Source: Oscillospiraceae bacterium (lineage in GTDB: Bacteria; Bacillota; Clostridia; UBA1212). Taken from it: a stretch of DNA of 64,000 nucleotides. Shown here piece after piece: positions 8,196 through 17,473 of this stretch. Both the position numbers and the translations under genes were made by a program. The stretch spans positions 1 to 64,000 of the forward strand of contig SVJA01000007.1 of NCBI GenBank assembly GCA_015069195.1, read 5' to 3'. Below the pieces are notes generated by a model that saw nothing but the letters and a program-made list of their open reading frames with translations, ran no database searches and was not told the origin of the DNA. The stretch's first letter is position 1, and each line of letters starts with the position of its first letter.

Positions 8196-10025
8196 TTACA
8201 CTTGCGATTTTGATCTTGCCTTTGCACGAAGTTCTGTATTAAGTATCTTTTTTCTGAGTCTTATATTTGTAGGAGTTACTTCAACAAGTTCATCGTCATT
8301 TATAAACTCAAGTGACTGCTCCAAACTGAATATCACGGGTGGTACAAGCTTAAGCGCTTCGTCCGAACCGGATGCTCTGACATTGGACAAATGCTTTTTC
8401 TTGCAAACATTTATAACGAGATCCTCGTTTCTGGAACATTCACCTACTATCATACCCTGATATACTTTTACACCTGCACCGATAAAGAGTCTGCCTCTCT
8501 CCTGTGCATTAAACAATCCGTATGCGACAGATTCACCGTCTTCCCAAGCTACCATCGAACCCCTCTGGCGAGTTGTCATATCGCCTTTGTACTCCTCATA
8601 ACCGTCGAAAACGTGGTTCATAACACCTTTACCTTTGGTGTCGGTCAAAAACTCGGAACGATAACCGATAAGACCTCTCGACGGAATCTTAAAATCAAGT
8701 CTCGTGTAGCCTTCCTGTCCGGGATGCATATCAAGCATTTCACCCTTACGCAGTCCGATTTTCTCAATAACCGTACCCACATACTCCTCGGGAACGTCTA
8801 TCGTGAGTCGCTCCATAGGCTCGTTGAGAATACCTTTGATCTCTTTGAAAATAACTCTCGGTCTGGATACCTGGAATTCGTAATCCTGACGTCTCATAGT
8901 TTCAATCAATACTGACAAATGAAGCTCTCCTCTGCCGGACACTTTGAATGTATCGGGAGAATCAGTCTCTTCTACTCTCATACTTACATTTGTTTCGAGC
9001 TCTTTAAAAAGTCTGTCACGAAGATGTCTGGATGTTACAAACGAACCTTCCTTACCGGCAAAAGGACTGTTGTTCACGCTGAAATTCATCGATAGTGTAG
9101 GCTCGTCAATATTAACGAACGGAATCGGCTCAACACAATCGTGATCGCATACGGTATCTCCGATGTTACAATCCGTAAGACCTGCTACAACCACTATATC
9201 ACCGGCTTCTGCGCTGTCCGCCTCTATTCTTTTAAGACCTTTATATTTGTAAAGATAGTTTATTCTCGCGCTCCTTGACATACCGTCATTGTTGCAAACA
9301 ACAACCGCCTGACCGTTTTTTACACTTCCTCTGTCAATTCGTGCAACGGCAATTCTGCCTACATACTCGTCAGTAGTAACATTCGAAATGAGCATTCGAA
9401 ACGGGGCGTCACAGTCTACCTTAGGTCCCGGTATATGCTCTATTATAGCCTCAAACAAAGGCTCCAGATTTTTCTTATCTCCGCCGTCCGGTTCTAAAGA
9501 TGCATAACCCTCTCTCGACGAAGCGTACACAACAGGAAAATCGAGTTGCTCATCACTTGCACCTAAATCCATAAAAAGTTCAAGAACTTCGTCAAGCACC
9601 TCAAGAGGCCTTGCACCGTCACGGTCAATTTTGTTTATAACAACGATAGGCGTAAGATTCATCGCAAGAGCTTTTGAAAGAACGAATCTCGTCTGCGGCA
9701 TAGCACCCTCAAAAGCATCTACAAGCAAAAGAACACCGTCTGTCATGCCGAGTACACGTTCTACCTCTCCGCCGAAGTCGGCATGTCCGGGAGTGTCCAC
9801 AATATTTATCGTGTAGTCCTTGTATGAAATCGCCGTATTCTTTGACAGAATGGTGATACCTCTTTCTCGTTCGAGATCATTTGAGTCCATAACACGTTCT
9901 GCCACAACCTCGTTATCTCTGAAAGTACCGCTCTGTCTCAAAAGTCCGTCTACCATGGTTGTTTTTCCGTGGTCAACATGGGCGATTATAGCTATATTTC
10001 TTACTTTATCTCTGATCTGCAACAT
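8196..10025 (-). CDS. typA: translational GTPase TypA/BipA
   Basis: The protein has 609 residues. It carries the GTPase signatures [12 protein letters not shown] (P-loop), RERGITI (switch I), [12 protein letters not shown] (switch II) and [10 protein letters not shown], then the EF-G-like domains and the BipA C-terminal domain ([18 protein letters not shown]). TypA binds the ribosome and aids 50S assembly and stress adaptation. An upstream in-frame ATG at 10037 abuts the AAAGG ribosome site, so the ATG at 10025 is preferred. It is first in the typA-mltG-trmR-trhP series, 48 bases before mltG. Confidence 0.95.
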   Translation of the reverse strand: MLQIRDKVRNIAIIAHVDHGKTTMVDGLLRQSGTFRDNEVVAERVMDSNDLERERGITILSKNTAISYKDYTINIVDTPGHADFGGEVERVLGMTDGVLLLVDAFEGAMPQTRFVLSKALAMNLTPIVVINKIDRDGARPLEVLDEVLELFMDLGASDEQLDFPVVYASSREGYASLEPDGGDKKNLEPLFEAIIEHIPGPKVDCDAPFRMLISNVTTDEYVGRIAVARIDRGSVKNGQAVVVCNNDGMSRSARINYLYKYKGLKRIEADSAEAGDIVVVAGLTDCNIGDTVCDHDCVEPIPFVNIDEPTLSMNFSVNNSPFAGKEGSFVTSRHLRDRLFKELETNVSMRVEETDSPDTFKVSGRGELHLSVLIETMRRQDYEFQVSRPRVIFKEIKGILNEPMERLTIDVPEEYVGTVIEKIGLRKGEMLDMHPGQEGYTRLDFKIPSRGLIGYRSEFLTDTKGKGVMNHVFDGYEEYKGDMTTRQRGSMVAWEDGESVAYGLFNAQERGRLFIGAGVKVYQGMIVGECSRNEDLVINVCKKKHLSNVRASGSDEALKLVPPVIFSLEQSLEFINDDELVEVTPTNIRLRKKILNTELRAKARSKSQV

Positions 10026-10113
10026 AAAATATATCATCCTTTGTCTTTGACATTTTTAACAAATTTCTCACGTTCTTCAGTATACCACGAGTTTGTCAAA
10101 AACAAAAGTAATT

Positions 10114-11202
10114 TTATGCTTTTTTACCTTTATATTCGGAAATAATTTCGTTCAATTCCGCGCTTATATCCTCCGCGTACTCTTCCCTGTAACATTCAAT
10201 ATCTATATCAATACCCTTTTTGCCTGAATTGACAGAAATCATCACGTATCCGTCATCATCGTTATGCAAAAGAAACTCTCCCTGCTTAAAACATTTTCTT
10301 AGAGCTTTATTTCTGCCTATATACTCCAAAAGCTCGTTTTCCTCACATTCATCGCAATCAATAAAAATATTTTTTCTGTAAATTCGCGGAATAACTATAC
10401 TTCTCAGTCTATCGAGACCTTTCAAAGCTTTATAATGGCTCAGACCGATTTCAAATGCAAAATCGTCGAACATCATAAGATATTGCTCATATACTCCGGG
10501 GATTCTTATAAAGCGTTCCATTTCCGCCATAATGTCCCCGACATATGAACCGCATCGTATAATATTAGGATGTTTACCCAATACTTTTGACACAGCAAGA
10601 TATGATTCTTCCGGTACAAATATCGGTGCATTAGGAAAAAGTTCCGATGTTATAAATGCGCATACAATGTTTTTTATATTTCCGTCTATATTTTTCATAT
10701 CAAGGCACAAACATCGATAAGCTTCAAGAAAAATTCCGGAAATATATGCAGTATAAAACTCTTCCGGCGCAGATATTTTCTCGGAGCTTCCGGAATATTC
10801 ACACAACACATCAGCAAACTCTTTTTTTATGAAAATTCTCGCAAATTTTTTTCTCTCATCTGACGTGATATCATTGCCGCGATTATTTAAAATACAAATT
10901 TTTTCAGATTTCACGCCGCTTATATAAACACCACCGTCACAAATTCCCTGCCTACACATCCAACGCAAAACCGGAAGCACTGTTTCTTCAACAATCTTTA
11001 CGTTTATACCGTAAAACATAAGACCCGCGGAAACGGCATTCACTGCCGCAAGCGACTCAATATCACTTTCGCAACCTATAGCGACAGTTGAAGTTGTTCC
11101 GAAAAATTCACCGAGCGCTAAACCGATTCTTGCAAAAATCTCCGGTTCAGCTCTATTTTCGTTGAAATCAAAGTTAACATTGTTCAATATCAAAGCTTTC
11201 AT
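10114..11202 (-). CDS. phosphohexomutase-like protein lacking catalytic motifs
   Basis: The protein has 362 residues. Residues 18-110 follow domain I of alpha-D-phosphohexomutases (phosphoglucomutase/phosphomannomutase): EIFARIGLALGEFF, then VAIGCESDIESL where the family has VxxGRDxRxSS. DGGVYISGVKSEK at about 89-101 stands where the family has GGxMITASHNP. The phosphoserine loop is therefore replaced, and the C-terminal RPSGTEP phosphate loop is also missing, although the last 35 residues retain the domain IV pattern. It is about 100 residues shorter than active enzymes. I infer a pseudoenzyme, perhaps a sugar-phosphate sensor. It sits alone between terminator 11279-11328 and typA. Confidence 0.55.
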   Translation of the reverse strand: MKALILNNVNFDFNENRAEPEIFARIGLALGEFFGTTSTVAIGCESDIESLAAVNAVSAGLMFYGINVKIVEETVLPVLRWMCRQGICDGGVYISGVKSEKICILNNRGNDITSDERKKFARIFIKKEFADVLCEYSGSSEKISAPEEFYTAYISGIFLEAYRCLCLDMKNIDGNIKNIVCAFITSELFPNAPIFVPEESYLAVSKVLGKHPNIIRCGSYVGDIMAEMERFIRIPGVYEQYLMMFDDFAFEIGLSHYKALKGLDRLRSIVIPRIYRKNIFIDCDECEENELLEYIGRNKALRKCFKQGEFLLHNDDDGYVMISVNSGKKGIDIDIECYREEYAEDISAELNEIISEYKGKKA

Positions 11203-11278
11203 CGTTTTATATTCCTTTCAAACGCATTTGATATTACTATTTTGCAGTTTTTCTCAATTTGTATTCGCAAAAAGCTGC

Positions 11279-11328
11279 AAAAAAACGGCAGGGAATCGGG
11301 CAACAGCCCGATTCCCTGCCGTTTTTTT
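11279..11328. terminator. strong bidirectional terminator hairpin
   Basis: A perfect 23-base-pair inverted repeat (11279-11301 with 11306-11328) has a four-base loop AACA. The core is ACGGCAGGGAATCGGGC flanked by A7 and T7, so each strand has a U-run. It lies just after the stop of the secreted 5'-nucleotidase and ends the cinA/nucleotidase unit. Confidence 0.92.
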
Positions 11329-11357
11329 GTACGGTTTACAAAATTTGAATATTCAAA

Positions 11358-13088
11358 TTAAAATGTTTTTTGCATACGATTTGACAAAACAGTAGCCAAC
11401 ACCATAACCGCCGCAAATCCGATCAATATAATTAACACACTCAAGTTTGCATCCGATGTCTCGGGAATTTTTTCTTTTCCGTCAATTACATTTATTCTGC
11501 CTTGTGTTTCCTTATATTCGTCACCTATAACACCGTTTAAATGATCGGTTATGTAGACTTCCAAAAGTTCGACATCAAGCATACCGCTGTCGCTCAGAAC
11601 ATTTGCATCTGCAAGCATTGTCGCTCCTCCGCCCTGCTCCAAAAGAAGGTAGTTGTGCGATGCCAAAGTGTATTTTTTCGAAAGACCTATCGGCTCATAG
11701 TTATCTGTGTTTTTATTAAGTACTTTGACATTTGACATTCTGTATTCACCGTCAACACTTACAAAAGCCATGTCCGAATCAAGTTTTACGGAAGTCTGCA
11801 CGGATTTATCCAAATCAAATGTTATACCTGACACGTGCTGGAATGATCCGTTTTCGTCCGGATAAAACATAAGCCCGAGCTCCAGCAAATCTAAAATCTG
11901 CTGTCCCGTGACCTCAACTACACATACACGGTTATTAAAAGGATATACATTCAATATATCGTTAAAAGTCACATCGCCTTTCGGAATACCGGCACGCATA
12001 CCGCCGCCGTTTATGAGACCGATATCCGCATCAGTTATGATTCTGAATGCATCCGCACAGAAATCACCGAGATTGGTTTCCGTATGTCTTACAAGTCGGT
12101 TTCCGTCCTTGTCTGAAGCTATCAAATCTACTTTACTTATGCCGATTTTTCTTTCACCTAGTACGCTGTATTCGTCATTTATGCGTTTGATACAATCGCT
12201 TACTTCGGTGTCTGTTTTTGTGTAAGTTTCGGTAGAAATCAGCTCAGTTTTAACGGTTCCTCCGGATATCGTAAGCTTACCTATATTTTCGAAATTTGTA
12301 CCGGTAGATGTGATAATAACATCGTTTCCCAACTTGTCCTCCACCGTCATTTTCTCTAGTACGCTGTGGGAATGTCCATCCAGCAAAACATCGATACCTT
12401 CAGTGTTCTTTACAAGTGTCTGTGCACTCCACTTTTCAAAAACATCTTCCGTTCCTAGGTGTGAAAGTACTATTATGTAATCTGCACCTGCAGTCTTTGC
12501 CGCATTAATATTTTTCTGCACTGTTTCGTAAAGATCATCGCCGTGGAATGTATATATGTAATCGCCATTTTCATCTTTGAATTGTGCAGGTGAAGAAGAC
12601 GTCAATGTATCCGGTGTTGTCACGCCGATGTATGCGATATCTGTATCACCGTATGTCACTATCGAAAACGGATCAAACACGGTTTCACTCTCACCGATTT
12701 TTTGAAAATTCGAGCAAACAGGCTTTGTACTCATAGTGTCAACTAATTCTTTCAGGCGCGGCAACTTGTAATCAAACTCATGATTTCCCAACGCAACGGC
12801 ATCATATCCGACAAGGTTTATCAATTCTACAATGTAGTCTCCCTGCGATATCGCACCCAAGCTGCTGCCCTGTATAAAATCACCAATCGATACAGCACAG
12901 ACATGAGCTGACTTCTCAGCCATTTCTTTCTTCAACGCAGCAATCTTTGCATATCCGTCGACAGCACAATGCACGTCATTTTCATATAAAATAACGATTT
13001 CATCATTACTTTCCGCTATCGTAGCAAGCGACAAAAACGACATTACAAAACACAATACCAACACAAATGATACTATTTTTTTCTTCAT
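11358..13088 (-). CDS. secreted, membrane-anchored 5'-nucleotidase/UDP-sugar hydrolase family protein
   Basis: The protein has 576 residues from the ATG at 13088 (AAAGGGTGA five to seven bases upstream). There is an N-terminal signal peptide (KKKIVSFVLVLCFVMSFLSL). The metallophosphatase domain has YENDVH, GDFIQGS, GNHEFDYK and HLGTED and GHSHS metal motifs. The 5'-nucleotidase C-terminal domain follows (NLGDFCADAFR, NGGGMRAG). A single C-terminal transmembrane segment (VLIILIGFAAVMVLATVLS) with a short basic tail anchors it; there is no LPXTG motif. It hydrolyses nucleoside phosphates or nucleotide sugars outside the cell. It lies directly after cinA. Confidence 0.92.
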   Translation of the reverse strand: MKKKIVSFVLVLCFVMSFLSLATIAESNDEIVILYENDVHCAVDGYAKIAALKKEMAEKSAHVCAVSIGDFIQGSSLGAISQGDYIVELINLVGYDAVALGNHEFDYKLPRLKELVDTMSTKPVCSNFQKIGESETVFDPFSIVTYGDTDIAYIGVTTPDTLTSSSPAQFKDENGDYIYTFHGDDLYETVQKNINAAKTAGADYIIVLSHLGTEDVFEKWSAQTLVKNTEGIDVLLDGHSHSVLEKMTVEDKLGNDVIITSTGTNFENIGKLTISGGTVKTELISTETYTKTDTEVSDCIKRINDEYSVLGERKIGISKVDLIASDKDGNRLVRHTETNLGDFCADAFRIITDADIGLINGGGMRAGIPKGDVTFNDILNVYPFNNRVCVVEVTGQQILDLLELGLMFYPDENGSFQHVSGITFDLDKSVQTSVKLDSDMAFVSVDGEYRMSNVKVLNKNTDNYEPIGLSKKYTLASHNYLLLEQGGGATMLADANVLSDSGMLDVELLEVYITDHLNGVIGDEYKETQGRINVIDGKEKIPETSDANLSVLIILIGFAAVMVLATVLSNRMQKTF

Positions 13089-13093
13089 AAAAA

Positions 13094-14353
13094 TCACCCT
13101 TTGTTATCGGAAGCTTTTATCGCGCGTCTGAGCAGATCGTATGCATTTACCGCACACAAAGTTCTTACACGCTCACGGTTTCCGTTAAATATAAATTTGT
13201 GAACTTTTTCGCAATCAAAGCATTTTATACCTATGAATACCAAGCCGACTGGCATACCCGGATCTGAAGTGGGACCAGCATAACCGGTAACCGATATACC
13301 GCAATCAGCACCTGACAATTTGCATATGCCCTGCACCATTTCAAGAGCCGTCTCACCGCTGACAACTCCGTATTTTTCTATGGTATCCGCAGATACTCCA
13401 AGAAGCTTACACTTAGACTCTGCCGTATATACAACAGTACTGCATTTGAACACCGCAGAAGAACCCGGGAAAGCAGTCATTTTCTGTGATATCAAACCGC
13501 CTGTACAAGACTCGGCAGCAGCCATAGTCATACTTTTCTCTTTCAGCATTCTGAAAACGGTAAACTCCGGATCTTCGTCAACCCTCGCATAAACATTCTC
13601 ACCGAGTATCGCACATATCTTCTCTACTGTACATTCTACAAGAGCTTCGGGGGATTCTCCGTTTTCGTCATTCGCGGTAACTCTTATTGTAACGATACCG
13701 TCCTTTGCATATGTAGCTACTGTAGGATTTGTCTGACCGTCAATAGTTTCAATCAGCAGCTCCTCGACTTTGGATTCTCCTACTCCGATAACTTTCAAAA
13801 ACATTGAATATATGCGGTGTTCTGCTTTCTCTTTGAAATACGGTAAAACACAATTGTCAAACATCGGAACAAGCTCTTTCGGCGGTCCGGGAAGCAATAT
13901 AACAACTTTCTCCTTACCCTCATATTCCGTCTCTATTATACAGCCCGGGGCAGTACCCATCCCATTCTCCATAAGTGTACTTCCGCTTGGAAAAAATGCC
14001 TGCCTATAATTATTCTTAGGCATATCTCTGCCTATGTTTTTAAAATATGCTTCTATCATTTCTTTACAGTTCTCATTAAGCACCATAGGTATACCGAGTG
14101 CCGCCGCAACAGTCTCTTTTGTAAGGTCGTCCTGCGTAGGACCGAGACCGCCGGTTGTAACTACTACATCGCTTCTTTTCAGCGCTATAAAGAGACTGTC
14201 GGCAAGCCTTTTCGGATTATCTCCGACTACACTGTGATAAAAAACACCTAATCCTATCTCCGGAAAACGTCTGGAAATATACTGTGCATTTGTGTTTGCA
14301 ATTTGACCCATCAATAACTCGGTACCAACCGATAAAATTTCAACTTTTTTCAT
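13094..14353 (-). CDS. cinA: CinA: competence/damage-inducible protein, NMN deamidase
   Basis: The protein has 419 residues. The N-terminal MoCF-binding-like domain begins KVEILSVGTELLMGQIANTN and has TTGGLGPTQDDLTKE. The C-terminal CinA deamidase domain contains AAESCTGGLISQ and GISVTGYAGPTSD, conserved in nicotinamide-nucleotide amidohydrolases. Full-length CinA recycles pyridine nucleotides and is linked to competence in Firmicutes. The ATG at 14353 is preferred over an upstream in-frame ATG because GGAGG lies eight bases before it. It is followed within five bases by the 5'-nucleotidase gene, so the two may share nucleotide-salvage functions. Confidence 0.95.
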   Translation of the reverse strand: MKKVEILSVGTELLMGQIANTNAQYISRRFPEIGLGVFYHSVVGDNPKRLADSLFIALKRSDVVVTTGGLGPTQDDLTKETVAAALGIPMVLNENCKEMIEAYFKNIGRDMPKNNYRQAFFPSGSTLMENGMGTAPGCIIETEYEGKEKVVILLPGPPKELVPMFDNCVLPYFKEKAEHRIYSMFLKVIGVGESKVEELLIETIDGQTNPTVATYAKDGIVTIRVTANDENGESPEALVECTVEKICAILGENVYARVDEDPEFTVFRMLKEKSMTMAAAESCTGGLISQKMTAFPGSSAVFKCSTVVYTAESKCKLLGVSADTIEKYGVVSGETALEMVQGICKLSGADCGISVTGYAGPTSDPGMPVGLVFIGIKCFDCEKVHKFIFNGNRERVRTLCAVNAYDLLRRAIKASDNKG

Positions 14354-14466
14354 AAATTCCTCCGAAAAATCTTCGCACACATATTTTATAACAACTAACC
14401 CTTTTTTCGCAATACAAAACTACATACTTCCGACATTTTTTCTTTATAATATTATATAAAATTGAA

Positions 14467-14495
14467 TTGACTTAGGTATTGATTGAATATATAAT
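14467..14495 (+). promoter_or_regulatory. sigma-A promoter of the LRR lipoprotein gene
   Basis: The -35 box TTGACT (14467-14472) and -10 box TATAAT (14490-14495) are separated by exactly 17 bases. GGAGG lies at 14518-14522, shortly before the ATG at 14534. Confidence 0.8.
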
Positions 14496-14533
14496 GAACA
14501 TCATATGAATGAAATATGGAGGATGATTAGATC

Positions 14534-16624
14534 ATGAAAAAATCCTTGGCAGTTATTCTTGCTGTTGTTATGGTCTGTTCGTTGCTTTGCGCATGTACAG
14601 ATGATGCAAAAAACACACCTACCGTCACTCCGAGTGCAACAGCACCCGAAGTCAGCAAAGAGCCTACAGCTACATTGGCACCTGACGTCATTATCGAATA
14701 CGACAAGAAGCTCTTTACGGTAGAAGACGCTACACTTGTTAAATATCTCGGTTCTGCAGAAAGTGTTACAGTTCCAAATGGAATAAAGGCAATCGGCGCC
14801 TCCGCTTTCGAGAACAAAGTATCTCTTAAGAACATCACTCTTCCCGATTCTTTGATCAAGATTGAGAAAAATGCTTTTTCAGGTTGCAGTGCTCTCGCTG
14901 AAATCAAAATACCTAAATCCGTAGAATCTATCGGTAACTCTGCATTTGCAAAATGTACTGCTCTCAAGCAGATTTCGTTCCCTGCAAAAACAGTTGAGAT
15001 TGGAGAAGGTATACTTTCAGGTTGTACAGCTCTCACAGAAGCTACAATTTCAGCATCTACAAGAGCTATCCCCGCAAAAGCATTCTTCGGCTGTACAAAT
15101 CTTGCTTCTATAGTTATTCCCGGTGCCGCTAAAACTATCGGTGATAGTGCATTCGAAGGTTGTACAAAACTCTCCGACATAGAGTTTGGAAAGGGTGTTG
15201 AGTCAATCGGCACAAAAGCATTCTTCGGTTGTACATATCTCGGTATTTCCGGGAAACAGCTTTCTAAAGTAGAAGACGGTTCCCTTAAAGCAGAAGAAGC
15301 TGATTACGAAATCGACATACCTAACTCGATAACATCTATTGCAGCAGGCGCATTCGACGGAACAAAATGGTTAGAAAAAGCAGTTGCAGAAGCGCAGACA
15401 AAAGATATCGACAGCAATGACAGGTTTATACTTCTAGGCAAACACGGTATCCTTGTAAAATATGTACTTGCAGATGCTACAACAGTAAAAGCCAAGGTAA
15501 ACGACAACAATGTCTTCGAAAGTACAACACTTAACCTCACTTACGATTCTGCAAAAAATGATGTTATAATTAATAACATCGTACTCCATTACTCCGTGAA
15601 ATATATCTCTACAGGTGCTTTTGCTGACATAAAAGACAAAATCGAAAGAATCGATTTATCAGAAGATGCTGTAAAGAAAATAAATGAGTCTGCTTTTGCA
15701 AGTATGACAAAACTCAAAGAAATCACTTTGACAGAAGAAATTACAGAAATCCCTGCAAACTTGTTCCTCGGTTGCACTGCTCTTGAAACAGTTACTGTCG
15801 AAGGAAACATCGCGGCTGTCGGAGAAAATGCATTCAAAGGTTGTTCAAAGCTTTCTAAAATTGTAACAAGTTCTATCGCAGCAGATTCTACTGTCGGGGC
15901 GGATCTTTCCAGAAGCTTCGCAGTATTAGGTGACAGAGCATTCTCCGGTTGTTCATCTCTCACAGAAGTCACTCTTTCAAATGAACTTACAAGTATCGGA
16001 GAGTACTGTTTTGAGGGTTGCTCGAAAATAGCAAAAATCACAGTTGGCAACGCAGTTACACACATCGGTATCAAGGCATTCGACGGTACAGCATGGTTTG
16101 ACAAATGGGCCGGTGAAGGAGACAACAAAGCACTTGTTGTTGGTGATGGCATTCTTATCAAATCACTCGACGGAACAATTCCGGAAGGCGTAAAGGCTAT
16201 CGCAGCTTTCACATTTGCATCTTCAAAAACCACTATCACAGAGAAGGAATTCTACAACAGCAAACTTCCTGTTACAATTACAATTCCCGGTACTGTTACA
16301 AAGATTTCTGATTATGCATTCTACTATGCGACAAATCTCCAGGCAGTAATTATTGAGGAAGGTGTCAGAGAAATCGGTCAGAAGGCATTCTACGGATGTT
16401 CTTCTCTCTCTTACATAAAGATTCCTTCTTCAGTAAAACAGATAAGTGATTATGCATTCTATAACTGTACATCACTTACTTCGATTGAGCTTCCTGCAAG
16501 CGTTACAAAAATCGGAAACTATGCATTCTTTAACTGCCTCAGCCTTGAGGAAGCAAAGTACAATGCAAGTGCTCAGATCGGTACAGATGCATTCACAAAC
16601 ACAAAAGTAGTAACAGCAAAATAA
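14534..16624 (+). CDS. BspA-type leucine-rich-repeat surface lipoprotein
   Basis: The protein has 696 residues. The N-terminus is a lipoprotein signal with lipobox LCAC (Cys about residue 20), then a Thr/Pro-rich spacer. About a dozen BspA-like LRR_5 repeats follow, with the form IGxxAFxGCxxLxxIxIPxxVxxI, in three blocks separated by less regular insertions. Such proteins are surface-exposed and often bind host or environmental ligands, but no ligand can be named. It is monocistronic, with its own promoter and a long terminator hairpin. Three other LRR_5 proteins occur in this window (27942, 47314, 51223). Confidence 0.85.
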   Translation: MKKSLAVILAVVMVCSLLCACTDDAKNTPTVTPSATAPEVSKEPTATLAPDVIIEYDKKLFTVEDATLVKYLGSAESVTVPNGIKAIGASAFENKVSLKNITLPDSLIKIEKNAFSGCSALAEIKIPKSVESIGNSAFAKCTALKQISFPAKTVEIGEGILSGCTALTEATISASTRAIPAKAFFGCTNLASIVIPGAAKTIGDSAFEGCTKLSDIEFGKGVESIGTKAFFGCTYLGISGKQLSKVEDGSLKAEEADYEIDIPNSITSIAAGAFDGTKWLEKAVAEAQTKDIDSNDRFILLGKHGILVKYVLADATTVKAKVNDNNVFESTTLNLTYDSAKNDVIINNIVLHYSVKYISTGAFADIKDKIERIDLSEDAVKKINESAFASMTKLKEITLTEEITEIPANLFLGCTALETVTVEGNIAAVGENAFKGCSKLSKIVTSSIAADSTVGADLSRSFAVLGDRAFSGCSSLTEVTLSNELTSIGEYCFEGCSKIAKITVGNAVTHIGIKAFDGTAWFDKWAGEGDNKALVVGDGILIKSLDGTIPEGVKAIAAFTFASSKTTITEKEFYNSKLPVTITIPGTVTKISDYAFYYATNLQAVIIEEGVREIGQKAFYGCSSLSYIKIPSSVKQISDYAFYNCTSLTSIELPASVTKIGNYAFFNCLSLEEAKYNASAQIGTDAFTNTKVVTAK

Positions 16625-16636
16625 ATTATAAAAACG

Positions 16637-16705
16637 AAAAGGTCCCCGCTTATAAATTCCTGGTTTAGCTTACGCTAAAAAGGAATTTATAAGCGGGGAC
16701 CTTTT
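16637..16705. terminator. long hairpin terminator shared by convergent genes
   Basis: Arms 16637-16661 and 16681-16705 pair over 25 bases without mismatch, around a loop that itself holds a small TTTAGC/GCTAAA stem. The outer AAAA/TTTT ends give U-runs on both strands, so it can serve the LRR lipoprotein (+) and ktrA (-). Confidence 0.85.
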
Positions 16706-16818
16706 CATTACCAATATGGATTGCTAAAAGAAATTATAAGTATTTTTTCTTATCATATAATTATCGCTTTAGTTAACCTCTTCTGCCCTATCACATCTCC
16801 TGGAATCATAACGCATAA

Positions 16819-17463
16819 TCAACTTAACTTACCTAATTTCTCTGTATCAGCAATTACTATAAATTTCATACCTTCGGCAAGAGGCATATCCGGATCTATA
16901 AATGTCATAATATTATCATGCTGTCTGAGAGCAACAATGTTAACGGAATATTTTTTTCGTAAATTAAGCTCTTTAAGGCTTTTTCCTATCCAATCGGCTT
17001 TGACATCAATCTCAACCATTGAAACGCCGTCCGAAAGTTCCACCATATCTACAAAACCTGAGCTGAGCAGATTCTTCGCAAGTCTCTTTCCCGACTCTTT
17101 TTCAGGAATTACAACGCGATCCGCACCTACTCTTTCAAGAACTTTTCCGTGAATCTCACTCGCACATTTAACAATAACAGTAGGCACACCTACATCTTTA
17201 CAAAGAACGGTCGCCATTACGCTGGACTCAAGATTTCCGGCCATAGAAATAATGACGGTATCAACATTTTCAATACCGAGTTGTTTTATTACCTCCGGAT
17301 CGGTAACATCCGCACATTTGCACACCGGAACAATATTTATAATTTCATCAACATTTTCTTCGTTATCATCAACGGCTATAACTTCGGCTCCGCTTTCAAC
17401 AAGTTCTTTTACAACAGCCTTACCGTATCTTCCCAAACCGAAAACTGCATAAGTCTTCTTCAT
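16819..17463 (-). CDS. ktrA: KtrA/TrkA-type potassium uptake regulatory subunit (RCK)
   Basis: The protein has 214 residues. The N-terminal RCK/TrkA-N Rossmann domain starts YAVFGLGRYGKAVV (nucleotide-binding GxGxxG) and has VDTVIISMAGNLESS. The C-terminal TrkA-C domain follows from about residue 135. It gates the membrane partner in response to nucleotides such as ATP/ADP or c-di-AMP. The ATG at 17463 is preferred over an in-frame GTG because GATGAGG is eight bases upstream. It follows the KtrB gene by 10 bases, so the two form an operon ending at hairpin 16637-16705. Confidence 0.93.
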   Translation of the reverse strand: MKKTYAVFGLGRYGKAVVKELVESGAEVIAVDDNEENVDEIINIVPVCKCADVTDPEVIKQLGIENVDTVIISMAGNLESSVMATVLCKDVGVPTVIVKCASEIHGKVLERVGADRVVIPEKESGKRLAKNLLSSGFVDMVELSDGVSMVEIDVKADWIGKSLKELNLRKKYSVNIVALRQHDNIMTFIDPDMPLAEGMKFIVIADTEKLGKLS

Positions 17464-17473
17464 ATCAAACACC

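Noticed and set aside
14527-15213. Long minus-strand open frame of 228 codons
   Set aside because: It is antisense to the LRR lipoprotein gene, which has a promoter, ribosome site and signal peptide; repeat-rich genes often leave open frames on the other strand.
15589-16239. Second long minus-strand open frame of 216 codons
   Set aside because: It has the same cause as the frame at 14527, with no ribosome site and no recognisable protein features.
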